Assembly (NCBI RefSeq): GCF_002115755.1
Contig: NZ_JFKA01000012.1
Location: 62,001 to 126,000 of the forward strand
Source of the DNA: Thalassospira mesophila
Lineage (GTDB): Bacteria > Pseudomonadota > Alphaproteobacteria > Rhodospirillales > Thalassospiraceae
DNA length: 64,000 bases
Direction of reading: 5' to 3'
Position 1 is the first letter of the stretch; each line of letters starts with the position of its first letter. Of the stretch, positions 38,806 through 47,019 are shown in pieces. The position numbers and the translations under genes were made by a program. Under the pieces are notes generated by a model that worked only from the letters and a program-made list of their open reading frames with translations, was not told the DNA's origin and made no database searches.

Positions 38806-38833
38806 CCTCATTGATCGAAACCGATCAATGAGG
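38806..38833. other. Perfect 12-bp palindrome
   Basis: CCTCATTGATCG (38806-38817), AAAC loop, CGATCAATGAGG (38822-38833). It lies about 185 bp beyond the nadV stop (minus strand) and after the tRNA terminator. It may be a terminator for nadV or a short repeat. Flanking T content is low. Confidence 0.55.
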
Positions 38834-39018
38834 CCCTCAGTCGGCGGGCGGGCTTCTCTGAACCCCTTGCCAATCGCTTCACAAGCCGCGCGGCGCCGTC
38901 GCGCCTAACCAGTTCCCCATGAGTCTTCCTCATAGAGAACTGGTATAAATTATCGGCTTTCCCCGCAAACCGCACCGGCTTCGTCTGGCTTACATTTACG
39001 TGCCATACGACATCGCCA

Positions 39019-40443
39019 TCAAGCACCGGCGGGCCGGTTGGCCCGTTCGCGAATTTCGGTGAATGTCCAGTCACGCAGCAACTTACCATCGCGAAAGACC
39101 GGTTCTAACAAGTCGCGCGATCCGGCGGTTTCAAGGGCAACAGTCTCGTATGTGCCATTTTCACAGATCAGCGCCAGTCGCCCGCGCTTGCTGTGTTTTG
39201 CCGGGTCGGTAACCGGGTCTTTGTAAACATCGACCCAGCGCCCGTTAATCTGTGCGGCCGAACATTTCATGGCAAATTTCAGGGTATCACGGTTTAGCTG
39301 CTGCAACAGGCCACCGCCCATGCCAAAGGCGATATTGTCTACGGCCCAGCCTTTGTCGGCCAGATTGCGCAAGATAAGCCCGATGGTATCAATGTTAATG
39401 CCATCACCCTGAATAACCCGCACACACGGGGCAAGAACCTTGTAACCTTTGGCATTAACGCGATAGCCGAATTTTTCGCCCAGATGCACAACGCATTCCA
39501 CCGGCACCACCGCAGGGTCGCCAGAATCCGGTCGAATAACGATGGTGGCCCCGCTATCGATAACCTCCTGACGCAATTGTTCGCCCCAGATGGTGTCGAC
39601 AGCGTTAAACAGGTCGTAGCTGTCCGAAACAACCGCCACCAGCTTTCCTGTGCCGCCAAACTGGCGGATCATGTTGCGATAGGCATCGGCCTCGTGGTCG
39701 CGCCCCCAGGCGGTCATGGTGGAATGTTCTGCGGCAGGAATGGAAAACCCGGCCATGTCTTCGCCATAGAACTTACGCGCAGCCAGAACACCACTAACCG
39801 TATCCGTGCCCGAAAAATTAACCAGATGGGCCACACCGCCAATGGCGGCACTTTCCAGGCTGGAAACCCCGCGCGCGCCAAAATCATGCAGCTTGAACGC
39901 GATCTGCGCCGGGTCGTCCGAGGTTAAATCCAGATATTGTGCGATCACCTGTTTGCAATGCCAAGAATTGGTCGCAACCGTTGTGGGATACCACACGGCG
40001 CGCAACAACGCGGTTTCCAGGGCCGATGTCAGCCAGAAACATTCGGGGTCGGTATTAACGATGGTCACCAGCACATTGTGACCCGGCACAATTTCACCCT
40101 CAGGCACCGCCTTGATCAAAACCGGCAAATAACCAGTATGCACATCAACAATATGCTCCCAGCCCTGCCGATAAAACGGCTCGCCGTGCGCCTTCCAGAA
40201 GGCTTCTGCCGCGTCGATCATGTCGCGTGTGACCGGGGTGCAAAGATATTGCTTGAGAAACATCTGCAAGCCAAAGAAAACCGTTTGGTTCCACTTCCCG
40301 CCCCGGCTTTCAATATAGCTGTACACATATTGGGTGCCAGGCGGGTACTGAAAGGCGTGGCTGGCTTTGTAGCTGTCGACATTAAGCAAAATATTGCCAA
40401 ACGGGTCGGCGGTGCCAGACGAATTATGATCAATCGAATTCAT
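39019..40443 (-). CDS. nadV: Nicotinamide phosphoribosyltransferase (NAMPT type)
   Basis: Makes NMN from nicotinamide and PRPP, salvaging NAD in one step without deamidation. It has 474 aa from ATG 40443 (AAAAGG 6 nt upstream). It is strongly like eukaryotic NAMPT: NILLNVDSYKASHAFQYPPGT, YSYIESRGG, WYPTTVATNS, LHDFGARGVSS, HLVNFSGTDTVSG, PAAEHSTMTAWG with the catalytic His, VVSDSYDLFNAV, IIRPDSG-like VIRPDSGDP, RVIQGDGIN, and NIAFGMGGGLLQ. It differs from the PncB nicotinate enzyme. nadV is patchily distributed and often carried by phages. No NMN partner gene (nudV) is adjacent. Confidence 0.95.
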   Translation of the reverse strand: MNSIDHNSSGTADPFGNILLNVDSYKASHAFQYPPGTQYVYSYIESRGGKWNQTVFFGLQMFLKQYLCTPVTRDMIDAAEAFWKAHGEPFYRQGWEHIVDVHTGYLPVLIKAVPEGEIVPGHNVLVTIVNTDPECFWLTSALETALLRAVWYPTTVATNSWHCKQVIAQYLDLTSDDPAQIAFKLHDFGARGVSSLESAAIGGVAHLVNFSGTDTVSGVLAARKFYGEDMAGFSIPAAEHSTMTAWGRDHEADAYRNMIRQFGGTGKLVAVVSDSYDLFNAVDTIWGEQLRQEVIDSGATIVIRPDSGDPAVVPVECVVHLGEKFGYRVNAKGYKVLAPCVRVIQGDGINIDTIGLILRNLADKGWAVDNIAFGMGGGLLQQLNRDTLKFAMKCSAAQINGRWVDVYKDPVTDPAKHSKRGRLALICENGTYETVALETAGSRDLLEPVFRDGKLLRDWTFTEIRERANRPAGA

Positions 40444-40597
40444 GGCAAACCTTTTCGCTTCGCGGTGTAACGGGTGGTGTAATGAACCGCAAGCAACGCG
40501 CATACGGCAGTTTTCTGTTTTTTTGGGAAAGGAGTTCCGCGTGATACAAAAATGCGCCGCTTTTTAAGACAGCCATTCCGAAGGCCATCGGGTGAAG

Positions 40598-42058
40598 TTA
40601 TTCACCAGCCTTGGAAAAAGACGCGGGTAATGCCCCGAAAACACACTGGTTTCGGCCGTTTTCCTTCGCACTGTATAATGCCCGGTCAGCAACGGAATAA
40701 AGCATGTCGATAATGGCCTCGACTTCGCGGGCCTGACGTAACAAGGCTTCCATCCCCTCGCCATCCGACAGTGCCATATCGCCGACTGCGGGCAAACAGG
40801 CAACGCCAAGACTGGCGCTATAGTGAATGGTCTGGCCATTGGCACTGATCGTGTCAGCTTCAATCGCCTTTCTCAGCCGCTCGGCAACAACCATCATGCC
40901 CTTTTCGTCTTCGTCATTGACCAGAACGGCAAATTCCTCGCCGCCCATACGGCCCGGCAGATCGGTTTCGCGCAGCACCTTGTGACAAACACTGGCCAGC
41001 GATTTTAAAACCGTATCGCCAGCCTGATGGCCATAGGTGTCGTTCAGGGTTTTAAAATGATCAAGGTCAAGAATGATAACCCCGACCCGCGTCCCGCGCC
41101 GTTTCCAGACCGCAATGGCGTTTTTAAGACGGCCCATCAGGGCTCGCCGATTGGCAAGGCCGGTCAACGGGTCGGTCGCGGCCAGAAGTTCCAGTTTTTC
41201 AACCACTTCATTTAATTCATGGGTTCGTTGCTCAACCCGCATTTCAAGCGTCTGGTTGGCGGCCTGCAGGGCATCGGTCGCCCTGCCCAGTTTTTGCACC
41301 TTGTTGCGAATAAGACCAAACAAGCCGATCATGCTTGATCCCAGCAACTGAATTTCGTCATCGTGGCGGTAAGGCGGCGGCATGGGCAAATGTTTGTCCA
41401 CATCCACCGGGTTGACCGTCACCATATAGGCCGACAGTTCCAAAATGGGTTTGGTCACAATCAGGTAAGTGACACCAACCAGGCCACAGGTAATGACCAA
41501 GGCAAACACAAGGACGCCAAAAAACGATATTTCCATGCGCCGATAAAGTGCTGCGATATAAACATGTGGTGAAAACGTAATTTGCAATTCGCCAATCACA
41601 CGCTGATCAGCCAAATTTCCACCGGGAACATGCAGCGCGACTTCCTGTGTCGAAATGCCGCCAAACAACCGGTCGACCCAAATGCTTTGCGGCAATTCAT
41701 CAAGATTGCGGCGCTGTTCGACCAGAACATCCCCGTTGGCATCGATCAGGCGGGCGGATGCCACAGAACGCTGCACCAGCGCACTGCCGACCACGGCATT
41801 TGCCAATTCCACATCGCGGTTCAATACCGCAGAATTGGCCACCAGCAACGCCGAATTGATCACCCGTTGATTGGTTTGATTATATATTGTCAGCAACGAG
41901 CGATAATCAGACACCCCCTGATAAAGCATAATCAGCAAACCCGACAACAACGCGATTAAAAGCCCCCACTTTAGCTGGCGCGCAAAAAGCGAACTCCCAA
42001 GCTTCAGTTTGGCCAATTCATCATTTTCCCGTGTCGGGGGTGTCGAATGCACAGGCAA
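40598..42058 (-). CDS. Membrane diguanylate cyclase with periplasmic sensor
   Basis: Two transmembrane helices (about 30-50 and 178-200) enclose a periplasmic domain of about 125 residues (LLVANSAVLNRDVELAN..., ASARLIDANGDVLVEQRR), of the single-Cache/CHASE8-like kind. A HAMP-like linker and coiled coil follow, then GGDEF (about 310-480): DPLTGLANRRALM, LDLDHFKTLNDTYGH, and RMGGEEF. The gene follows a periplasmic binding protein gene by 24 bp in the same operon, so the binding protein may signal to this cyclase. 486 aa; full-length and apparently active. Confidence 0.93.
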   Translation of the reverse strand: MPVHSTPPTRENDELAKLKLGSSLFARQLKWGLLIALLSGLLIMLYQGVSDYRSLLTIYNQTNQRVINSALLVANSAVLNRDVELANAVVGSALVQRSVASARLIDANGDVLVEQRRNLDELPQSIWVDRLFGGISTQEVALHVPGGNLADQRVIGELQITFSPHVYIAALYRRMEISFFGVLVFALVITCGLVGVTYLIVTKPILELSAYMVTVNPVDVDKHLPMPPPYRHDDEIQLLGSSMIGLFGLIRNKVQKLGRATDALQAANQTLEMRVEQRTHELNEVVEKLELLAATDPLTGLANRRALMGRLKNAIAVWKRRGTRVGVIILDLDHFKTLNDTYGHQAGDTVLKSLASVCHKVLRETDLPGRMGGEEFAVLVNDEDEKGMMVVAERLRKAIEADTISANGQTIHYSASLGVACLPAVGDMALSDGEGMEALLRQAREVEAIIDMLYSVADRALYSAKENGRNQCVFGALPASFSKAGE

Positions 42059-42082
42059 TTGTCCTTGTCATTTTTGGTTTAT

Positions 42083-43264
42083 TCAATTTTTGACCGCCGC
42101 AAACAAATGATCAAGATCGAAATGATAACCTGCGTTTTTATCTTTCTGCCCGACCAGCCCGAATTTGGAAAAATCCACGACATCCCAGTTTCGCTGGCCA
42201 AATACGGCTTCAAACCTGTCAACATTATCACGGGTCAGGGCCTGCATTGGAAAAGAATAATTTGGCCCCCTGCCCTGCAAATCAATCCCGTGATGAAAAT
42301 CATTCAACATCACCATGATCCACGCCCCGGCAAGGAAATGCCCGCCATGGGTCATGGTCATCTGGCCGTCTTTCACCAGTTTCAGGCCTTTGGCCGACCA
42401 ATTCAAGCCCCCGACGACAACATCTTTTCCCGGCACCTTGCCCGCCTTCACAATGGCCGCGATTGCGCCGCGTGCAATATCATCATTTGCGGCCCACACC
42501 GCGTCCAGGCAGCCATCCTGTAACCATGTTGCCGTTCGTTTATAGGCCTCGTCATAGGACCAGTTAACCACCAGACGCCGTTTTTCCTTCAATTGCGGGA
42601 ATTTACCCAAGGCAACGTCCAGCCCCTCCATCCTGTCAAGCGAGGCCGGGGTATTGCTATCCCCCGCCAGCGACAGCAGGCAGATATCACGTTTTTTCGT
42701 GCCGGGATGAAGCTGTTGTTCTGCCTCAACCAGCGAACGGGCAATATCAAACCCGGCTTTTTCGTTATCGGGCGTCAATGTCGCAATCCAGTAGGGCAAA
42801 TTATGCCCCGCGCGCCCCAGTCGGCTTTTCTGTTCTTCGGTCAGATCATTTAGCAACATGAAAATAGGAATATGGCGGGCATTGGCCTCGATCACAATGC
42901 GGCCGCCCTGCTGGTGTTCATTCACCGCAATAATATAATCGGGCGGCGGGTCCATCATGAAAACACGGTTGGCATTTTCGGCCATCAAAGGCCACCGCCG
43001 GTCACTGTCAAATTCAACGATATCAAAACCAAACTGCCGGGCGGCGGCGTGCATGGTGTCGCTGACATCTTTCCAAAAGCCATGCGTTCCGTATCCCGGA
43101 TTGATAAAGGCCACGCGTGGCTGCTTGTCGGGCGCGGCACATGCCTGCCCGCTGCCCAGCGCCAAAAACGTTACCACCATCAAATGTGCTGTCCGTCGTA
43201 TTAACTTCACCCGGCCCGTCCCATTTGCAACCCTGTTTTCACAGAGATTTCCCCGTCCCAACAA
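42083..43264 (-). CDS. Periplasmic sugar-binding-type protein (LuxP/RbsB fold)
   Basis: Secreted type-1 periplasmic binding protein, up to 393 aa. A signal peptide (KLIRRTAHLMVVTFLALGSGQACA) ends near residue 45. The mature part has PRVAFINPGYGTHGFWKDVSDTM, the hinge and ligand-side segments PDYIIAVNEH, PIFMLLNDLTEEQ, AGDSNTPASLDRMEGL, and DAVWAANDDIARGAIAAI (typical of the LacI/RbsB fold). The start is uncertain: GTG 43210 would give a normal signal peptide with a short n-region. No ABC permease or ATPase genes are near; the partner is the diguanylate cyclase 24 bp downstream, which argues for a sensory role like LuxP-LuxQ rather than uptake. Confidence 0.9.
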   Translation of the reverse strand: MLGRGNLCENRVANGTGRVKLIRRTAHLMVVTFLALGSGQACAAPDKQPRVAFINPGYGTHGFWKDVSDTMHAAARQFGFDIVEFDSDRRWPLMAENANRVFMMDPPPDYIIAVNEHQQGGRIVIEANARHIPIFMLLNDLTEEQKSRLGRAGHNLPYWIATLTPDNEKAGFDIARSLVEAEQQLHPGTKKRDICLLSLAGDSNTPASLDRMEGLDVALGKFPQLKEKRRLVVNWSYDEAYKRTATWLQDGCLDAVWAANDDIARGAIAAIVKAGKVPGKDVVVGGLNWSAKGLKLVKDGQMTMTHGGHFLAGAWIMVMLNDFHHGIDLQGRGPNYSFPMQALTRDNVDRFEAVFGQRNWDVVDFSKFGLVGQKDKNAGYHFDLDHLFAAVKN

Positions 43265-43289
43265 ACGGCCACCAAGCCCTTAATCAATT

Positions 43290-43921
43290 CCGATCCCCGG
43301 GTCAAACACGGTTAAACCCTTCTTTAGAATAGTGCGACCTAAACCTGACGTGGGATCAATCAACATTCACGGGCGAAATGCCGGAATGAGGCCCTGTCCA
43401 AAAACAACCCCACCCCCTGTAAACCCCTTGTACCGCGCGTTAATAATGGAATAATTTTAAGAATTACTCGCGATATTTTCCCGTAAACGTACCATCAGAC
43501 GATCGAATAGGTCGACATTGCAAGTTGTGATTTTATCTTAAATTTCAACCAAAATATAATACATTGCTGTCATGCCATCACTATCGGCTCTGGCGACATT
43601 CCCCACAGACCATCAGGTCTGCTATTGCTGTTTTCGCGCTCATGGCAAGGAAGGACAAAAATCTCCCCACCCGTATGGGGTCTGACAGTTCGCAACCAGA
43701 GCACCAGGATGTAGTTTGCACCGGGCAGCCAAAAAGATGCACATCCCGGAAGCCGGTTTCATATGTCAAAAAATCAGGGAAGTTGCAGCACGAAAATAAC
43801 CGGGCAGGCAATGAAAACACTGTTTCCTTGAAACTGCCTGCCCCAACACGACGGGGCCCGTCACATCTTGTTCGGGCAAATCGATACATCCTGCATCGAT
43901 AAACTGGCAAAGCAGCCGTCA
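43290..43921. other. Intergenic region, no gene seen
   Basis: About 630 bp between the binding-protein gene and the small Rho_N gene. Frames of 110-150 codons occur on both strands but have no start signal or recognisable motif. 43450-43570 is AT-rich and may hold the binding-protein operon promoter. Confidence 0.5.
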
Positions 43922-44104
43922 TCAGGCGTGCGTGCGCAGGGCCTCTATCAGCTCTTCGTTGCTCATGCCGGCGCGTTCTTTGATGCCCCGCATTTTTGCC
44001 AGATGATAAAGGTCGTCGCGGTTCCATTTTTCGTAACGCGGACCTGCCATTTTTGAATCGTTTGGGGAGGTCGCATAACGCTTGGGGTCATTGTAACTTG
44101 CCAT
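43922..44104 (-). CDS. Small Rho_N/SAP-like domain protein
   Basis: A 60-aa protein; AAGGAG 7 nt before ATG 44104. After a short polar start, residues 25-58 (YEKWNRDDLYHLAKMRGIKE, RAGMSNEELIEAL) form the two-helix Rho N-terminal (Rho_N) or SAP-like motif, a nucleic-acid-binding or protein-contact module. The neighbouring gene at 44610 has the same C-terminal motif, so the two are paralogues, now separated by a 269-bp repeated element. Function unknown; small proteins of this type are common and often stress-related. Confidence 0.85.
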   Translation of the reverse strand: MASYNDPKRYATSPNDSKMAGPRYEKWNRDDLYHLAKMRGIKERAGMSNEELIEALRTHA

Positions 44105-44344
44105 TTTGTGCTCCTTTCAAAAACAGTGACATGTTCAAGGCATTAAAAAACCGTCTCGTGATCCCCGTGTCACAAGGGCGAAAACATGATGTGGTAATAA
44201 ATCTGCAAGATTCCAACCCGTCAGGCAAAAATCGCGACAACAAAGGCGAACCTGCGCCATCGCCGCAGGTTCGTTGCCACATCAGCCAAAAGGTTTCAGA
44301 CCAGCGGGAAACAACGGGACGGGAAATCAGCCCGATAGCAGGCG

Positions 44345-44613
44345 CTAGAGCATATTTCCTTTAATAAGACCCATTTTGTTTAATTTTGACGTGCCGTTTG
44401 GCAAGGCACAGCGCGCCGCGCGATGCGGTGCATCGGGCAAGCGGTGTAACGCCGTCAAACGCCGTCAAAATTGAACCCTCCGGGCCCGCGCATTTTGCTG
44501 CTCGGCTACGTCGAAATCCTTGTCCGTAACCCCGTTACGCCCTGCGGACTTCTCCTTGCCGAGCAGCAAAATGCGCGGGCAGAATGGGTCTTATTAAAGG
44601 AAATATGCTCTAG
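44345..44613. mobile_element. 269-bp MITE-like palindromic element, copy 1
   Basis: The ends are perfect inverted repeats of 31 bp (starting CTAGAGCATATTTCCTTTAA at 44345; complement ending at 44613). Inside is a second perfect inverted repeat of 23 bp (GCCCGCGCATTTTGC..., 44484-44506 with 44558-44580) and a third of about 14 bp (TTTAATTTTGACG near 44380 with CGTCAAAATTGAA near 44463). A 98.5%-identical copy is at 57619-57887. There is no coding capacity. Both ends are CTAG, which fits insertion at the TA of a CTAG target, as known for IS630-type transposases; a transposase in trans is assumed. The right end supplies the TAG stop of the gene at 44861-44610. Confidence 0.9.
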
Positions 44614-44861
44614 TGATTGCGCAATGCCTTAATCAGCTGGTCTTTTGTCATGTCAGACCGGCCCTCGATGCCCACTTTTTGCGCCTGCTCATAAAGATCG
44701 TCACGGGTCCAGTCTTCGTAAGGCGGATGTTTGCCACCTTTTTTGCTGGCTTCTGACCCGGCATTGGCGATCCGGGCGGCTTTTTCCTTGCTGGCCCCGT
44801 CTTCGCGTAGCCGCTGATAGGTTTCATCATCTTTTATCGACGGTCCGTGGTCCTGAACCAT
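44610..44861 (-). CDS. DUF7218/Rho_N small protein
   Basis: An 83-aa protein; GGAGG 6 nt before ATG 44861. The start HGPSIKDDETYQRLREDG, SKEKAARIANAG is of the DUF7218 type. A Lys/Gly-rich linker and the Rho_N-like C-terminal motif follow (YEDWTRDDLYEQAQKVGIEG, MTKDQLIKALRNH). The last codon CAC is followed by TAG, which lies in the terminal CTAG of the repeated element. The element therefore sits exactly at the end of this gene. It is related by its C-terminal half to the protein at 43922-44104. Role unknown. Confidence 0.88.
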   Translation of the reverse strand: MVQDHGPSIKDDETYQRLREDGASKEKAARIANAGSEASKKGGKHPPYEDWTRDDLYEQAQKVGIEGRSDMTKDQLIKALRNH

Positions 44862-45117
44862 GATATCCTCCGTCAATTGTTGCGATATAATTATAACGAA
44901 CCCGGTACCCGGCTGTTCCCAAAAACATCGCGCCACGACGCACCCTGGATGCCGATGATGCCCGCCCAATCCCGACACACACGCCTGATCAACCACAAGC
45001 CACGGCTGGCACATCATTCCTGGTGCGGATTTTATAAAATATCCTGTGCCCGATTGTAGAAACTTGATAGCGTTACACCATCATTTTCATATGTTTATCA
45101 GGGACGGGAGCCGCCAG

Positions 45118-46269
45118 ATGGCCTTGCATTTTGAACGCGCCGAACTGGCGCAACGCCGGGCCAACACCATTGCCAGGCTGGAAGCCGCAGGGCTGGATGG
45201 TTTGTTGATGTTTCGCCAGGAAAGCATGTTTTACCTGACGGGGTATGACACATTTGGCTATGTCTTTTTTCAGTGCCTGTATCTGGGTGTGGATGGCACT
45301 GTCGCGCTGATCACCCGCGCGCCCGACCTGCGCCAGGCGCGCCATACATCCGATATCAACGACATCCGCATCTGGGTCGATGGGCCTGATGTGAACCCGG
45401 CCTTGCAATTGCGCGATATGCTGGCCGAATTTGGCATGGCCAACAAAAAGCTGGGTGTTGAATATGATGCCTATGGCTTAACCGCTGCCAATGGCAAAAA
45501 GCTGGATGGGGCACTGGATGGTTTTTGCACCTTGTGGGATGCCTCGCGCCTGGTATCGGAATTGCGCGTGGTGAAAAGCCCGGCTGAGCTGACATATATT
45601 CGCCGCGCCGGGGAACTGGCCGATGACGCATGGGATGCCGCCCTTAACACCGTGCATGGCGGGGCGTTTGAGGGCGATATTCTGGCCGCCATGCAAGGGG
45701 CTGTTTTTGCGGGCGGCGGGGATTATCCCGGCAATGAGTTTATCATCGGCGCGGGGCAGGATGCACTGTTGTGCCGGTATTTTTCGGGCCGCAAACACAT
45801 TGCCGAAAAAGACCAGATCACCCTGGAATGGGCCGGGGCCTATCGCCATTATCATGCCGCCATGATGCGCACCATTCCGGTGGGTGGGGCAACGCCGCGC
45901 CATATTGAAATGCACAAGATCGCAACCGCCGCCATGCAGGCCTGCCGGTCGGCCTTAAAACCCGGCGAGCCGGTTGGCGCGGTATTTGATGCCTATGCCA
46001 GGGTCTGTGATGACAACAATATGTTCAACCACCGCCTTAATGCCTGTGGTTATTCGATGGGCACCACCTTTGCCCCGAACTGGATGGACTGGCCGATGTT
46101 TTACCATGCCAACCCGGTTATTGTGCAGCCCGGCATGGTGTTTTTCCTCCATATGATCCTGATGGACAGCGAAACCGGCTTTGCCATGTGCCCCGGTCAT
46201 TCGGTCATTGTTACCGACAATGGCAACGAGGCCGTATCGCGCCACACGCTGGACCTGATATCGCGTTAA
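45118..46269 (+). CDS. M24-family (creatinase/aminopeptidase P fold) protein, metal ligands replaced
   Basis: A 383-aa pita-bread-fold protein; GGAG 9 nt before ATG 45118. The N-terminal domain (MFRQESMFYLTGYDTFGY) and C-terminal catalytic fold (about 165-383) are complete. Positions where M24 peptidases hold D, D, H, E, E read otherwise: LEWAGAYRHYHAAMMRT (no Asp pair), GYSMG in place of GHG, FFLHMILMD (His at the first Glu position), CPGHSVIVTD (His at the second). So a dinuclear metal peptidase is unlikely. Creatinase and ectoine hydrolase belong to the same fold, so a non-peptidase C-N hydrolase is possible. Isolated gene; substrate unknown. Confidence 0.85.
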   Translation: MALHFERAELAQRRANTIARLEAAGLDGLLMFRQESMFYLTGYDTFGYVFFQCLYLGVDGTVALITRAPDLRQARHTSDINDIRIWVDGPDVNPALQLRDMLAEFGMANKKLGVEYDAYGLTAANGKKLDGALDGFCTLWDASRLVSELRVVKSPAELTYIRRAGELADDAWDAALNTVHGGAFEGDILAAMQGAVFAGGGDYPGNEFIIGAGQDALLCRYFSGRKHIAEKDQITLEWAGAYRHYHAAMMRTIPVGGATPRHIEMHKIATAAMQACRSALKPGEPVGAVFDAYARVCDDNNMFNHRLNACGYSMGTTFAPNWMDWPMFYHANPVIVQPGMVFFLHMILMDSETGFAMCPGHSVIVTDNGNEAVSRHTLDLISR

Positions 46270-46377
46270 CGCAGCATATCTCAGAAACAATCAGACCAAA
46301 CCCCGTCGGCGCGGCAAAAAAATTGCCGCCGCCGATGGGAAACCCTGCCGGGGTTCTTTAAACCCGGCACAAATCGA

Positions 46378-46830
46378 TCACTTGAAATCGACAAGACTGC
46401 AGTGATTGCCCTGCGCAATGTGCCGCCCGCTGGGCATTTTCGCCACCAGCACTTCGTCGCATTTCGCCGACAAAGCGACAGCCGCCGGTTTGTTTTTATC
46501 AAAATATTCAAGCTCGGCTTCCCCCAGCGGGTGCGCAAGCCGCATCGCGATCATAATCGGTTTGCTTTCAAGATCGGCCGTTTCCATAACCACGGCCGTT
46601 TCTTTCATACCGGTATCGGGGTTGGTCAAATGGGCCAGTTGGCCTTTTTGGCCGCTTACCTTGATATTTTTCCGGGTATCAAGGATCTGCACCTGCTTGC
46701 GCGCCGGTGCGGCGGCACTAGAAGCATCATCAGATGAAGCTGCGGTAGAATTTTCGGCCATGGCACCGCCCGACAACATAAACGTCGCAGCAATGGCACA
46801 TAAAACAGACCGGGACAGAACGCGTATCAT
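46378..46830 (-). CDS. Secreted protein of unknown function
   Basis: A 150-aa protein with a clear Sec signal peptide (MIRVLSRSVLCAIAATFMLSGGAMAE, cleavage after AMA). The mature part starts with a Ser/Ala-rich linker, then a small domain of about 95 residues with strands and two Cys (AKCDEV; GNHCSLV) that may form a disulfide. Ends LVDFK. No family recognised. Isolated and convergent with the M24 gene. Confidence 0.75.
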   Translation of the reverse strand: MIRVLSRSVLCAIAATFMLSGGAMAENSTAASSDDASSAAAPARKQVQILDTRKNIKVSGQKGQLAHLTNPDTGMKETAVVMETADLESKPIMIAMRLAHPLGEAELEYFDKNKPAAVALSAKCDEVLVAKMPSGRHIAQGNHCSLVDFK

Positions 46831-47019
46831 AAATTACTTCTCCTGTTATGGCCCCTCAACCTTGCCCACCTAACACGAGAAATATTACACGATCAACATT
46901 GCGATATTTGAAACAAAACCACCCTTGGATTACGAATTTCAAAATAAAACCCGAAATATTTCAAATCAATCAAAGCCAAATTGGGTCAAATATCGCCGAC
47001 ATATTTTACAAACAATGAC

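Noticed and set aside
43564..44027. Overlapping plus and minus frames of 112 and 148 codons
   Set aside because: No start signals, no motifs. The minus frame overlaps the well-supported 60-aa Rho_N gene out of frame.
44345..44613. Element as a CRISPR array or a tRNA-like gene
   Set aside because: No repeated spacer-repeat units and no tRNA fold. The structure is a nested palindrome with terminal inverted repeats, present as single copies at two loci.
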